From NCBI GenBank assembly GCA_013396755.1, contig VWZF01003328.1, positions 248,001 to 312,000 on the forward strand: 64,000 nt of DNA. The letters are read 5' to 3'. Below, piece by piece: positions 25,416 to 37,877 of the stretch; within the stretch, counting starts at the first letter, position 1; every line of letters starts with the position of its first letter. The notes beneath the pieces were generated by a model. The model did not search any database, was not told the DNA's origin, and worked only from the letters and a program-made list of their open reading frames with translations. The stretch is from Sclerurus mexicanus (taxonomy: Eukaryota; Chordata; Aves; Passeriformes; Furnariidae). A program made the translations under genes and the position numbers.

Positions 25416-28400
25416 TTAAAATAAAGTTAAAATTTCAGTTACAAGGTCAACGCTAATGATGATCTCAGATATAAAAATCTTTTGTCTTTGTGATTCGCCT
25501 TAGCTATAGGTGATTTCGAGGAATTATCTTTTGGGTTTGGGTCTCTTTTTGAGGCTTTAGGAAAAGTGAATTGGCCATTCCAGAGTTATGTAAATACAAA
25601 ACAAATACACTTTATACACAAGACATTTAAAAATATTAACCTTTTAAAATTGATAAATGACAGGCAATAGAAATTTGGCTTGTGAGAAAGCAAGTCAGAG
25701 TTGAATTTTAAGAAGACTAATGTAGTTTTCCACAGAGTCGGGGTTTCCAGAATGCAAGTAATGATGCATGCACTCTAAGATGTATTTTACTTTCAAGAAA
25801 AAGGTGTTTGGCATACTGCAAAACATATTTCTGTCTGTTGTACAGCAGCTTTGGACCATGAAATAACTGTTGTGGCTTTCAAAGGGCTTTTATTTTCAGA
25901 AAATATTTGTCTTACTTTTCATTGCCTGAAGGAGATGTATTGTAGGAATTATATGTAACATTAAGATTTTTCCTTTCATAGTTGCTAAACTTAGGAATGA
26001 TCAGTAAAAATTCCAATACTTTCACTCAATATTAGTGATATTTTGTCAAAGATTTTTTTCCCCCAGTTTCTAGGTGTAACCTACAAACCTAGTAACGTAA
26101 TAATAGCATCACTATGATGCTATTATTAATGGCTACATAAAAGAAACCAAACTCTGTACAATTTTCTATTTGCACTGTTGTTGACAAAAGTATTGAATGT
26201 TGGGTGAAGGGGGAAGAGCAGTTGATCAGCCAGTGAATTCTTCATCCACAAAACCTCCACAAAAGACTGGCAAAGTATTTTTATTTGGAATGTATATCCC
26301 ATTAAACATCATGGCAAACGTATTGATGTGATTATGCATTAGAAAGAGCGATTTTATTGGACCTTATTTAGATACATAACAAATGTAGCAATGCTGTTAT
26401 ACTAACTAATCAAAATATGGAGTGAATCCTCTGCTCAGAGGAGAGTAGAGATGCAGAGCACAGTTCTGGTTTATGTTGCTATAGCTTAAAATTTGACTAG
26501 AAATGAGAGGGTATCTTTGAATTTTCTCAATTCTACAGTTGGACAGTTCTTTTTAACATGTTGTCCAACACATAAGCTATGTATAAATGTAAAGTGAAGT
26601 AAAAAAACCAAACAACAGCATGCATGTATGTATTAAATGCCATACTCATTCATATGAGAATGCAAAAGACAGCACACACAACCACTCACAAGAATAAGCA
26701 GTAATATGCTTTCTGACAGAAACTACAGTTTTTCAGTCTGTTCAGTCAGACAGGACTTGGATTTCCTACTGCTGTTCTTTCAAGGTGAAAATAGCCATCA
26801 GTCAAAGAGACTAGAAGTAGAAAATGCTCCTTCTGGTTTATACACTCTGTAAGATCTATCTCAACCCTCCTAATCCCATCCTTCAGCCTGAGCTTGCTGA
26901 AAGCAATCTGTGGACATCAGAGAGACTGTAAATAGAAGATAGTATGTCACAACATGCTAGAACAGCACTCTGTACGCAGAGGAATCTGACCACTCTTCAC
27001 TTCTATCAACACCTTGTATTCCAATAACATCGAGCATGTTCATATGATGACCTGTGGTAGCAATACCTTCCTTCAATGAAGTTTCTATAGAAAATCCCTA
27101 TCTTTCTCTTATCTTTGGGCCTACACAGCTATGATAAGCCAGATGAGTAACTATAAACACAGTGCAAGGTGAGGATTTTGATAAACTTGCAGTAATCCTT
27201 CAATGTCAGCTTAGCATCCTGGTATCTTATTGCATGGCAGTGGCCCTTCAGCATCCCTACTAGTCATGGCAGTCATGATGCTTCTTATGAGTGCAGGTCT
27301 TTACCCGTCATGCAGCTCACATCTCATGTCATCTGATGTGCTGGGAAACCCTAGAGTTCTGGATGGCATGTTCACAATATTGTGTGCCAAGTACACAGAC
27401 ACCCTAGAAACCCCAGAAACCCTAAGTCACATCTAGGACAAAATGGATTAAGGTAAAAATAAAAATGCAAGCATTGATTCATAACATTCAAAACAAAAAC
27501 AAGCAACAGTTACAGTTATTTATAAAATACACAGACTGAGATGAAAGGAAGATGATTCAATCTATTTATACTAAAGTCATATGACAGAAGCATTCCTTCA
27601 GCTCTTAGAAGTCCACTTTCTCATGGAAGTACTGTAAGTCTTTCAACAAGAGTCCTCTTAAAGCTCACATGTGGTCCAGACCTTCACTGCTTACTAGGTA
27701 GTAACTCAACACCAGTCTTGTAACTTCAGATTTGGAGTGCTGGAGCAAGAAGAGTCGGGTGTCAGGGAACAGCAGGTCTATGGCATCTGTCAGCTACCAA
27801 AGGTCAAACCAGGGAATGAATGGGATAATTGCCCTTTAAGAAACTGAGTGGGTGCTTCCAGTGCTAATACCAGTGAATTTTGAACAAGATTTATCTATTT
27901 ACATGGGAAAGGACACATATGACTATGCCAGGTAGTCATAATAATGTATCTATTATGAAAATAAAGCCGTCTATAGTAGGAGAAATCACTTGGATACATG
28001 TTTAGATTTCTGGGACTCCTTCCTATGGGTATTGCAATTAAAAGCTGCCCAAGCAGCTGAATTCTTGTTAGACATTACACAGCTAAAGAGACATAGATGA
28101 ATAGATTTAAGTCTTTGAGATAAACCCAGAATTCTTCTCAACCCCCTTTTTCCTCTCTTATGCCCAAACCACTTACTCTGCTAATCTGGGTACAGTAATA
28201 AACAGATAACATGCTCCTCTATAGTATAATCTGCTGGGGGCATGGACATGTGGGAGAGAGTTTTGTTGCTATTGGTTTATTTCCCTTCTGGAATTTTATT
28301 TTTTAGGCTGCTCTGGAAAAATCTGATTGTATATTTCATAAATTACCATATTTATGCAGGATATATGTCTAACATTTTTCTGCCTTCCTGTCCTTTGTTT

Positions 28401-28739
28401 GCTTGTTTACAGGAAAATTGGGGGCTCAAAGGAAAGAAAACCAGCAAAATGTCTCAGATTTCTTGCACAGAGAAAATAGAAACCAGCTCAATTAGTTACT
28501 TCCATATCTAAAAGCTTGTGCCAAGACTGCATGATGTATCCTCTCAAATACAATAATAGAGGCCCACACCCACTACATACAACACAGGAAGAAAGATGGG
28601 ATGACAGGCAAAATGACATTTTTGTATTTTCAGTGATGTGGCTTAACATGTAAATTCCTTGGCAAACTAGGTTGCTTCATGGTACTTTATGTACTTCAGG
28701 TGGTTCATGACTTCTTTGTCTCAATCTTTCATAACAAAA
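25416..28739. other. Gene-free AT-rich unique sequence
   Basis: Contains a perfect short hairpin at 26098-26128, annotated separately. ORFs are at most 89 codons and lack recognisable features. No transposon was recognised. Confidence 0.6.
26098..26128. repeat. Perfect inverted repeat (13-14 bp stem, 3-5 nt loop)
   Basis: The arm taataatagcatc is followed by actat and its exact reverse complement gatgctattatta. The outer loop bases a and t also pair, giving a 14-bp stem with a cta loop. There are no flanking duplications or transposase, so a mobile-element origin is unsupported. Confidence 0.85.
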
Positions 28740-30222
28740 CCAGTTGTCTTCAGATTACCCAGCTCCTAGAACTAGAAATTAGTGATGAGGGACTGTCTGT
28801 AGTCCCCCATAATCTAGGAGAAAATGGTTAGTGACCTGCTATGCCCATTAGAGACACACAAGTCTATGTGTCTTGATGGATTTTAGCTGAGGGTACTGAG
28901 TGGCCTAGTGAAAGAGCTTATCAAATCACTTTCAATCATTTACCAGCAGTCCTGGATAATCATGAAGTTGTAGTTTACTGGAGGTTGGGAAATGTGATGG
29001 ACATCACTGAAGGGTCAGAAGGATGGTTTGGGGAACTACAGGCCTATAAGACTGATCTCAGTACAGGGGAAAGTTATGGCACAGATTATCTTCAGTGACA
29101 TCACATGACATGTGCAGGACAATCAGGGAATCAGGGAATGTGCTTAGGAAAGGCAGGTCCTGCTTGATCAACCGGAATTCTTTCTATGACAAAGTGACCT
29201 GTTTGGTTGTCTACCTAGACTTCAGTACAGTCTTTGACACAGTTTCCCACAGCATTCTCCCGGAGAAGCTAGTAAACTATGGCTTGTACAGTGCACACTT
29301 CACTGGTTAAAAACAGTGNATTAGTGATGAGGGACTGTCTGTAGTCCCCCATAATCTAGGAGAAAATGGTTAGTGACCTGCTATGCCCATTAGAGACACA
29401 CAAGTCTATGTGTCTTGATGGATTTTAGCTGAGGGTACTGAGTGGCCTAGTGAAAGAGCTTATCAAATCACTTTCAATCATTTACCAGCAGTCCTGGATA
29501 ATCATGAAGTTGTAGTTTACTGGAGGTTGGGAAATGTGATGGACATCACTGAAGGGTCAGAAGGATGGTTTGGGGAACTACAGGCCTATAAGACTGATCT
29601 CAGTACAGGGGAAAGTTATGGAACAGATTATCTTCAGTGACATCACATGACATGTGCAGGACAATCAGGGAATCAGGGAATGTGCTTAGGAAAGGCAGGT
29701 CCTGCTTGATNAGATCAATGGGCCAATGCTAATGGTATGCAATGGTCAAGTGCCTTGTGAAGTGCCTGTTTTGTACTTGGGTCACAACAAGCCCACACAG
29801 CACTACAACCTGCTACAAAAGAGTGGCTGTAAAGCTGCCCATCAGAAAAGGGACTTGCAGCTGCTGGTCAACAGCCAGCTTGACTAAGAACCAGGAGTAT
29901 GCCCAGGTAGCCAAGATGACCAATGGCATCCTGGCCTGTATCAGAAATGGTGTGGTCAGCAGGACTAAGGCAGTGTTGTCCTCCTGTACTCCGCACTGGT
30001 GAGGCCACATCTTGAGTCCTGTGTTCAGTTCTGGTTCTCCTCATCAAGAAGAACAGTGAGGTGCTGAAACATGTCCAAAGGAGGGCAAAAAAAGATGATG
30101 AGGGGTCTAGAGCACAAGTCTTATGAGGAGTGACTGAGGGAACTTAGTTGCTTAGTCTCAAAAAAAGGAAGCTCATGGGGGAAGACTCTTTCAACTTTGA
30201 TGATTCGGTGATTCTGTGATTT
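28740..30222 (+). mobile_element. CR1 LINE with RT fragments, interrupted by an assembly duplication
   Basis: At 29095-29310 a frame preserves the RT block YLDFSTVFDTVSHSIL typical of CR1 ORF2. After the N-bounded segment, 29742-30002 preserves the more C-terminal block, with QVAKMTNGILACIRN. The 3' tail gattcggtgattctgtgat closes the element at about 30222. The intervening 29320-29710 is a second copy of 28778-29168, so part of the real element is missing at this point. The left boundary is uncertain; 28740 is approximate. Confidence 0.85.
29319..29711. other. Probable false duplication bracketed by single-N gaps
   Basis: 29320-29710 repeats 28778-29168 (391 bp, offset 542). I see one difference, C at 29080 versus A at 29622. 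A single N stands at each end. CR1 sequence should continue forward here, but instead it jumps back upstream, which indicates a misplaced gap-fill rather than biology. Confidence 0.85.
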
Positions 30223-31147
30223 ATTCTCCATTAACCTCTGCTACAAATTTATTCTGAAGGAGAGGCTGTCAAAAGCAGCATCTTCTCAATTTCTTCTGCC
30301 ATCAGAGCAACCTCCAGAAATCAAACCAAATAAACAAAAAAAACCCCATTAATAATCTAAGAAATCAGAGGCATAATCCCTTTGACATTTAGATACTTGT
30401 GTGATCTTAGTGTTCAGAAAGCCATGACAGACTTCTGTCAAAAGCAGTGAGCCATGAAGTGTTTGGAAGGATGTTATGCATAACAGACTTACAAAAGAAC
30501 TCTAGCGGCTGGTGGATGGTGCAGATGTGCAGATGGATGAAAACTTGCTGTCATTAAGGCCTGCAACCTTGCTTTGGAATTATTTGCTATTTCACAATTC
30601 AGGGAACCTAAAACTGCCCTGCCACTTCCTCTTAAGAAGCCAGACTCACTGGACAAGCAAACAGATATGCCAACCTGCCTATGGGGCAGGGACCATCATC
30701 TCATTGTTTTTCGGGGAAATGATCAAACAGCAGTAGATATTTCAGTTGCTGAAGCAGTGCAAATACTGTCTGTTTAAAACTATCCAAATTTAAAAACAGG
30801 TTTAATGGTACATATCCAACCAGGCAGTGCTGTTTTTATGCATGAAATATAGGGAACTGTCTAGTGGAGAAAGCTGGGAAAGTGGTGCTCTTTCAGTCAG
30901 AAAAGTGTAAGCACTGAACCTTAAGGTATGCTCATTCACAACATTAAAGACCAAGGAATTATTCTAAAATGACAGAGAAGAAAAATGCCACTCATGGCTA
31001 TAGTTCTGTGTAATGAAATAGGAGAGTGCTAGGCAATGAGAAAACTGTAATGAGTGAAACTCACAAGGTTTGTTCAGGTAAACCAAAATGATCCTGCACT
31101 GATTCAAACATAGCACACTACAAGATAATTTGATGGATTCTCTCTTT
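30223..31147. other. Gene-free unique sequence
   Basis: Two overlapping plus-strand ORFs (74 and 67 codons, about 30512-30777) have no recognisable motif. Nothing else was seen. Confidence 0.5.
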
Positions 31148-32226
31148 TAGGTGGTTTGACCTGGGCTGAATGCCAAGTGCCCACCAAAGATGCTCTTTTC
31201 AGTCCCCTCCTCATTTGGACTGGAGAGAGAAGATATAATGAAAGGCTCATGGGTTGAGATGAGAAGAGAGAGGGATCACTCAGCAGTTACCATCATGGGC
31301 AAAACCAACTGGACTTGGGGAAATTAATTGAACTTATTACCAATCAAATCAGAATGGGATGTGAAGGAAAATCAAATCTTAAAAACACCTTCCCCCAACC
31401 CTCCCTTCTTCCCAGGCTTAACTTTACTCATTATTTACTCTACTCCCTCCCTCCCAGTGGTGCAAGAAGATGGGAAATTGGGGTTATGTTCAGTTCATTG
31501 CACATCTCTGATGCTCCTTTCTCCTTACTTGAAAGTCTCCTCACACTCTTCCCCTGCTCCAGCATGGGCACCCTCCCACAGGACACAGTGGTCAACAAAG
31601 TTTTCTAATGTAAATCTTTCCCACAGGCTACAGTCTCTCATGAACTCCTCTAACAGTCCTTGTAGGGTCTGTTGTGGTCCCACAAATCCTGCCAGGAAAG
31701 CTGCACTAGCCTGGGCTCCTCTCTCCACAAGGCTGCAGGCCCTGCCAAGACCCTACTCCAGCAAGGGTTTCCCACAGGGTCACAGTCTCCTTCAGGCAGC
31801 CATCAGCTCCAGTGTGAGGTCCTTCATAGGCTGCAGGTGGATCTCTGCTCTATCATGGACCTCCATGGTCTGCAGGAGGACAGCCTGCCACTGTCTTCAC
31901 TACAGGTTGCAGGGGAATCTCTGCTCCCGCACCTGGAGTATATCTTCCCCCTTCTTCATTGGCTTTGAAGTTTGTGAGCTGTTCCTCTCACAGGTTCTTG
32001 CTCCTCTTTTGGCTGAAATTGCCAGGGTTTTTTTCCCCTTCTATAGTATATTACTCCAGAGGTGCTACCAGTGATGGGCTTTGCCTCAGCCAGTGGTGGG
32101 TTCATGTTGGAGCCAGCCGGCATTGGCTTCATTGGATCCAGGGAAAGTTTCTAGCAACTTCTAAAAGAAGTCACAATCTCTGTAGCTGACTCTGTTACCA
32201 AAACCTTGCCATGTAAGCCCAATGTG
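31148..32226 (-). mobile_element. Solo LTR of an ERVL-type endogenous retrovirus, copy 1
   Basis: On the minus strand it starts near 32226 (the terminus beyond tggcaaggttttggtaacag), runs through a GC-rich middle of tandemly related units, and ends near 31148 with the ggcattcagcccaggtcaa stretch. The layout and wording match the abundant songbird ERVL LTRs I know, at close to full length (about 1.08 kb). I see no gag or pol sequence beside it, so it is a solo LTR. No convincing target-site duplication was found, and ends are good to a few bases only. A plus-strand ORF of 248 codons (31328-32074) is a by-product of the GC-rich repeat. Confidence 0.85.
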
Positions 32227-34599
32227 TTCTCCATATCCAATTCTTTCTAAAGTCTTCCTGGGATTTTTCCAAATAACTACAGTTTACAGGAGTCTAATAG
32301 TTCTTGTACTAAGAAAAGGAGCAACAATTCCAGATTGGATGTTATACAGAGTCAAATCTTTAGCAAGGTGTTGAGCTGAAATTTTTGTCTCTCCGTTTTT
32401 ATCAGAGCCATACATGCAAATGTTGTTCCCAGATTCAATTTATAGCACTCAGTATTTTCATAAGTAGTTGAATTAAATTTCAAAATTTGGTATGGTCTGT
32501 TACAATTGAAGTTGCTGTGCACAAATGTTTGTTATAGGCAGTAACTAAATCTCATAGTTACAATTATACTCAAGCCTTGTATTCTGTAAGTACTTACATT
32601 TGACATTCATTCAATTGAATTTCTTGCTGACTGTAGATGAGTGAACTTTTTCTTATAGTCAAAAGGGTCATAAAGCATCAAAGAGAAGCTTGTGGAGTGT
32701 TCCCTGTGTTCCCTGTGCTAGTTATGCATTCATGGCACAACATGTACAGGCTTCAAAGGCATATGTGGTGAATATGTAATAACAATTTTATTTAATTTAC
32801 TAATGCTTTCCACAACCACCTCTTACTAATGCAAGAGAGAGAGTGGGAGTTCTGCGTGCTATGTGCTCATTATTTAATAAGCAGTTTGTACAGTGCACCA
32901 ACTCTGAATATTAATGAATTTCTAAATATAAAATCACATTCTTTTGGAACACAACATGCAGACACAATAATGCCAAGGATAAAACTATGAAAGGTTGTAG
33001 AAAGGGATTAGTATGACAAGAAATGAGACTGATATTAGCAGAAAGCAGTGTCTGGGATGGAGGAAGGATAGTGGTGGGAGCCATGGCAGTGAAACAGATT
33101 AACACTGGAGAAGAAAACTCACATAGTGCTGAGAAGTAGCGCACAGCTGTTTCTCTCCTAAAATATATAGAGAAGGTGACTGGGGTACAAGCATTGTGAA
33201 TTGTCTTGCCATGTGTTAGAGCATCCTGATAAGGGCTAAAGTTACTTTATGTATGCACCAACTAAGATAGTGAATTCAGGGTGCACTGTGATACCCTTCT
33301 CATTGAAAGCGAGTACTTTTTCACTTGAAAAACACAAAAAAGAAAAAAAAAGGCTAGTGATCTTTCAAAAGGGAGGCTGATTTCCTGATTTTGACCATTG
33401 AAAGACATTAACATTTAAATTAAGGCATGTTATTCTTGTTTAAAACCAATATGGATGGCCTTGAGTGGTTTTCATAGGCTGTTTCTAGAAGAGGAGCTTT
33501 AAATGGCCTGTCATGAGGAAAGCCAGACACACATTTAAGGGAGAATACAAATTTGTTAAGAGCTCAAAGGGACTATACAGAAAAAGACTGTTATTGCCTT
33601 CATTTGATGTGGAGCACGCATATACCTAAAAAGGTACAAACACGAGGAATATTTCCTCTTAATTTTCCTGTAAAGTTCATTCAGGGAGGACAAAGCAACC
33701 ATGAAGCTTATCAAACACAGGAAAATATGCAAATTATAAAACAAAGCACCAACAAAGAAGGACCTCCTGCACCACTGTGTTTCAGTTCCAGATAGGAAAG
33801 ACTTGGCTGACTTCTGAGATGCCCCCACAAGGATGCAAGCTGTCACTAAAAGCAATAGTTAAGAAATACAATATACTGCTTTCTTAACCTGGATTTAGGA
33901 TGTAAGAGAAAACTGTTGCAGTGTTGCAGTATTGCTGTAGCACAGAGTACCACTTCTGATATTAAAAAATGTATCCATAATCTCTTGATCTTCCAGAGAA
34001 CCCATTTTCTTTTCTGGAAGAAAATTGTGTGTAACCTCAAGCAGAGGTGCAGGATGAATATTTGCAGGTAATAATGGCTTTAGCTGTGTTAGGTGTGTGC
34101 CAGATGCAGGGGCTGTGATGTCTTTTCTGTTTCCATTGTTTCTGAGAAAATAAATAATTCTTTTCATCTAACTGGTAGAAAATCAACACCAAGTTCAAAA
34201 GTTTTGTGATACACACAGACTAAAAAAGTATACAGTTACTTGACAATCTCCAGCACTCTCCTAGCTGCAACAGGATATACTTTTTACAATCCCTTGTTCT
34301 GTGGCACATAACACTTAGCTTTGATTTTTCTCACTCCAGTTGACCTCTGTCTTCCAACTTGCTCTGGGCCCCTGTTCTGCAATTTTTTTTCTTTCACAGA
34401 CCTGTTTGAGAACATCTTTGTCCTTTACCTTCATGGTGCTGCAAAGCCACAACTCCTTTCTCGTGTTCCAAAGATATCACTTCTCAGCAGTGCATCTCTA
34501 CAGAGATTATTGATTCAGTATTTACCTCTTCAAAGCAGGCCAACATTTCACAAGAGCTTTTTAAAGAGCATTAGCCTTAACTGTCTGGAAGATCCCAGA
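32227..34599. other. Gene-free AT-rich unique sequence
   Basis: ORFs here are at most 99 codons, often overlapping on both strands (33553-33855). An octamer ATGCAAAT is at 33727. No transposon was recognised. Confidence 0.55.
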
Positions 34600-36047
34600 T
34601 ACAAAAGGTGAACTCTTATTTGGCTTCATAGACTTCCCGGAGCTCCAATTGCACCACCAGACTGAGAATATCAGGATGGCTGTGGAAAAGGGCTGCCCAA
34701 ATGTCTCACTGAGGGTCACCAATTGCAGCTCTGAACACTGTCCCTTCAGTCCCCTGATCAGTGGGAATGGTGTGCTCTGTGGAGAGGATGGCAGAAGGTA
34801 ATGAAGTGATGAAATCTGGAGGTTTCTGGGTGTCTGAGAGATCTTCCTTACTGGGCGCCAGCAGTTGATGGCTCTCTGGCAGTCAATTTCTTTTAGCACT
34901 GAGAACTTGATGGACTAGACAGGCTCTCACAGAGAGAGCAGTCTGCTTCCTACTGGCTCACTGTATCACCTTGCAGCAAGTGCCCTGCAGTGCATGGCTT
35001 CGTGCGTCAGGTAGGGCCAGGGAAACATAGCTCTGAGAATGGGCACCAAGAGCTGCCACCAGCAGACTCCAAAGCAGAAAGAACACCAAACCTGCAGTTG
35101 TCTTTGCAGGCCTTTTACACACTCAGCAGAATTCAGGCATGAATCAGACTGGACACACTTTGCCAGTGCCCAGGGATGAGTACTGAGTGTGGCTCAGTTC
35201 ATGGTTTCAATCCACTGCAATGAACCTGGCAGTATTCTAGCTCCACTACACTTGTGCCTCTGCACACTCACCTGGGGCTTCCTGCAAGCCACCTTTTCAC
35301 TATTTCCCCAAATTTTTTTGTCTTCTGCCAAGTACTGGTGTTTTACACTTGTCACCAAGGACTTGGCTGTGTTGTCTTGAGCCCTATTAAGTCCCTCTGG
35401 CATTTACTTCCTCTCAGTAAGTGATTTTGCTGTTAGAAACCACTCTGTAGCTCAAAAATACAGTTGTTCCAAGGCTTGTTTCTGCCTCACATGTTCCTGC
35501 CTGCTATCCGTGCCACCCTAGCAGCACTCTTCATAGGTTGGGTGCCACTGGAACTGTTCCAGCTGTTGGCTGGAAGCCAGGCATTTGCATGAAACCAGAG
35601 TCCAGATGTATAAGTACCTGGACAGAACAGGACTGGCTGATGGCTGAGAGCATGTCCATCTCCAAAACAAAGAAAAATTGTTTTCATCTGTGGGAACAGA
35701 TATACCTCCTGTTTGGCAATGATGTCCACCAAAGGTAGGCAGGACAATAGGGAAGGAGCTGGCAATGTGGCAGGGACCACTTAAAGGCTCCAAGATCAGC
35801 AGCATCTCAGCACCCATATCCCATATTCACTTTCTTGCCTGTGAAGAAGGCACTGGGGCAAATCCCTGCATTTGATGATCCTGGAAATAAATGGGAATAC
35901 CACATGTGGAACTTACCAATAACACACTGGTTGGAAAATGTGAGGAAAAGGCAGTCTGGAAGATGACACTGACATGGCAAGTAGTATCCTAGATAGGGGA
36001 CACTAGATTTTACATGCAGAAAATGCAACCTTCTTGCAATATTTGAA
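34600..36047. other. GC-richer intergenic block of unknown origin
   Basis: This 1.4 kb is clearly less AT-rich than its left flank and carries many short overlapping ORFs on both strands (for example 112 codons minus at 34561-34899, 97-99 codons minus at 35487-35817). I recognise no protein domain, LTR terminus or CR1 signature. It may be an older repeat, perhaps a relict related to the neighbouring ERV LTR insertion, or simply unique sequence. An inverted octamer ATTTGCAT is at 35583. Confidence 0.3.
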
Positions 36048-37173
36048 TGTATTGGGTTTCTGTGGACTGATCCTGATAGCAGGTGGGCTACAGGGGTGGC
36101 TTCTGTTGAATGCTGCTAGAAGCTTTCCAACATGTCCTGCAGAGCCAATGCTAGCCACCTCCAGGACAGACCCGCCAGTGGTCAAGGCTGAGCCAATCAG
36201 GAATGATGGTAACACTTCTGTGAGAATTAAGAAAGGAAAGGAAGTTATTGTGCAGATGAAAATTGTAGCCAGGGCAAAGAGGAGTGACAACATGTGAAAA
36301 ACAACAGACACCAAAGTCTGGACAAGGATGGGGAGGAGGTGCTCCGGACACTGGAGCTGAGACTGCTGCAGCCCCTGCTGTAGACCACAGTGAGGCAGCT
36401 GTGCCCCTGTGGCCCACAGAGTACCATGGGAGTGCAGAGTTCCACCTACAGCCCATGGAGGAGGCCACATGGAGGAGGCTGTGATTCCATCGGAGGCACA
36501 TGATGGCTGCAGGCACCTCCAGCTCCTGGAGAAAGAAGACCACACTGGAGCAGGTTGTCCTGGCAGGACTTGTGGCCCTGTGGGGGACCCATGCTGGAGG
36601 AGCTTGCTCATGAAGGACTGCACCCCATGGAGAAGTGACCCACATGACAGCAGTTTGTGAAGAGCTGTTGCCCATGGGATGGATTGACACTGGAGGGGTT
36701 TGTGCAAGACTCTCTCCAGTGGGAGGAACCCATGGGAAGCAGGGATGCTGTCCCCTCTGACAGCAGCAGAAACAACAGCTGACCACCACCCCCATTCTCC
36801 ATCTCCCTGTGNGGCAAAGAGGAGTGACAACATGTGAAAAACAACAGACACCAAAGTCTGGACAAGGATGGGGAGGAGGTGCTCCGGACACTGGAGCTGA
36901 GACTGCTGCAGCCCCTGCTGTAGACCACAGTGAGGCAGCTGTGCCCCTGTGGCCCACAGAGTACCATGGGAGTGCAGAGTTCCACCTACAGCCCATGGAG
37001 GAGGCCACATGGAGGAGGCTNGTCATGATGGTGATCAGTAAGTAACCTCTCCTAGCTCTTATCTCAACTCATGTATCCTTCATGGTGTTTTCTCTCATCT
37101 GTCCAGTTGCAGAGGGGAGGGAGAGAGCAGCTTTAGTGGGTACTGGGCATCCAGCCGGGGTCAAACCACTACA
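36048..37173 (+). mobile_element. Solo LTR of the same ERVL-type family, copy 2, with assembly duplication inside
   Basis: It begins tgtattgggtttctgtgg and ends with the catccagccggggtcaaacc stretch followed by actaca, giving TG...CA termini. The middle has GC-rich units of about 33 bp built around 'ccatgg...gga'. Bases 36813-37020 repeat 36273-36480 exactly and are bracketed by N at 36812 and 37021. Removing the duplicate leaves about 0.9 kb, so a part of the 3' half is missing. Flanks (ttgaa left, ttaag right) do not form a clear duplication. The 335- and 291-codon minus-strand ORFs here are artefacts of the GC-rich repeat plus the duplication. Confidence 0.87.
36812..37021. other. Probable false duplication bracketed by single-N gaps
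   Basis: 36813-37020 is identical to 36273-36480 (208 bp, offset 540), with N on both sides. The LTR reads forward to 36811, jumps back 540 bp, then resumes further on at 37022. Confidence 0.88.
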
Positions 37174-37794
37174 TTAAGAAAAATCTTTTTTCTTTATAAT
37201 CAATATACTCACTGGAATGCTATGCGTATTTCCAAAACTATAACAGAGGACTAGAATGACAGCCTCAAACTTTTGTCTTAAAAAACACAAGTGAAGCAGT
37301 AATGGATTTTTATCCTTTTTTTTTTTTTTTATGCCTCAACAGATGAAATTCTTAACTATCTTTCTGATAAGACAACTGAAACATAGAAATCAAATACAAC
37401 GATGTGCTCTCAAGACTTTATTTCTTCATTTAAGTAATTGACAATTCAAAGGACACAGACAATAGGGCTGTAGCAGAACAGTGTTACAATTAAAATCAAT
37501 TTCTATGAAAAACAATTACAACAGCTGTTGAAAATCCAGGAAAGGTTGATGTTTTGAACAGAAAAGAATGCATTTTAAGAAGTATTTGTACTGAAATGAG
37601 GTGCCTTATAAGTCTCCTTTCTGAACAAGGAGAGAAGAGTTCTTGTGTTAATACAGGATCTGGAGGGAGCATTTTATCACACAGAGAAAATAATTTTTTG
37701 ATCAAACTAAGAGTAAGACATGAGTGCATCTCTTACTCATCTTTCTGACTTTTCATTCTTACACCATTAAAACCCACTAGAATAAAACTCTTAT

Positions 37795-37877
37795 TTGTTT
37801 GGTTTTTTGGTTTGTTTGTTTGTTTGGGGTTTTTTTGTTGGTTTGTTTGTTTGTGGGTTTGTTTTTATGTGTTGTTG
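37795..37877. repeat. T-rich (GTTT)n / GGTTT tract
   Basis: A tandem gtttgtttgttt core with interspersed gggg and tttttt, about 80 bp long. It is the largest T-rich simple tract in the window. Confidence 0.8.

Noticed and set aside
31328..32074. 248-codon plus-strand ORF
   Set aside because: It is entirely inside an LTR in antisense orientation. The GC-rich internal repeat units suppress stop codons in several frames at once.
36003..37010. 335-codon minus-strand ORF (and 291- and 125-codon companions)
   Set aside because: It lies antisense to an LTR, spans an N, and contains the same segment twice because of the 540-bp offset duplication. It has no recognisable domain.
36042..37178. Target-site duplication around LTR copy 2
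   Set aside because: The flanking pentamers ttgaa and ttaag do not match well enough to call.
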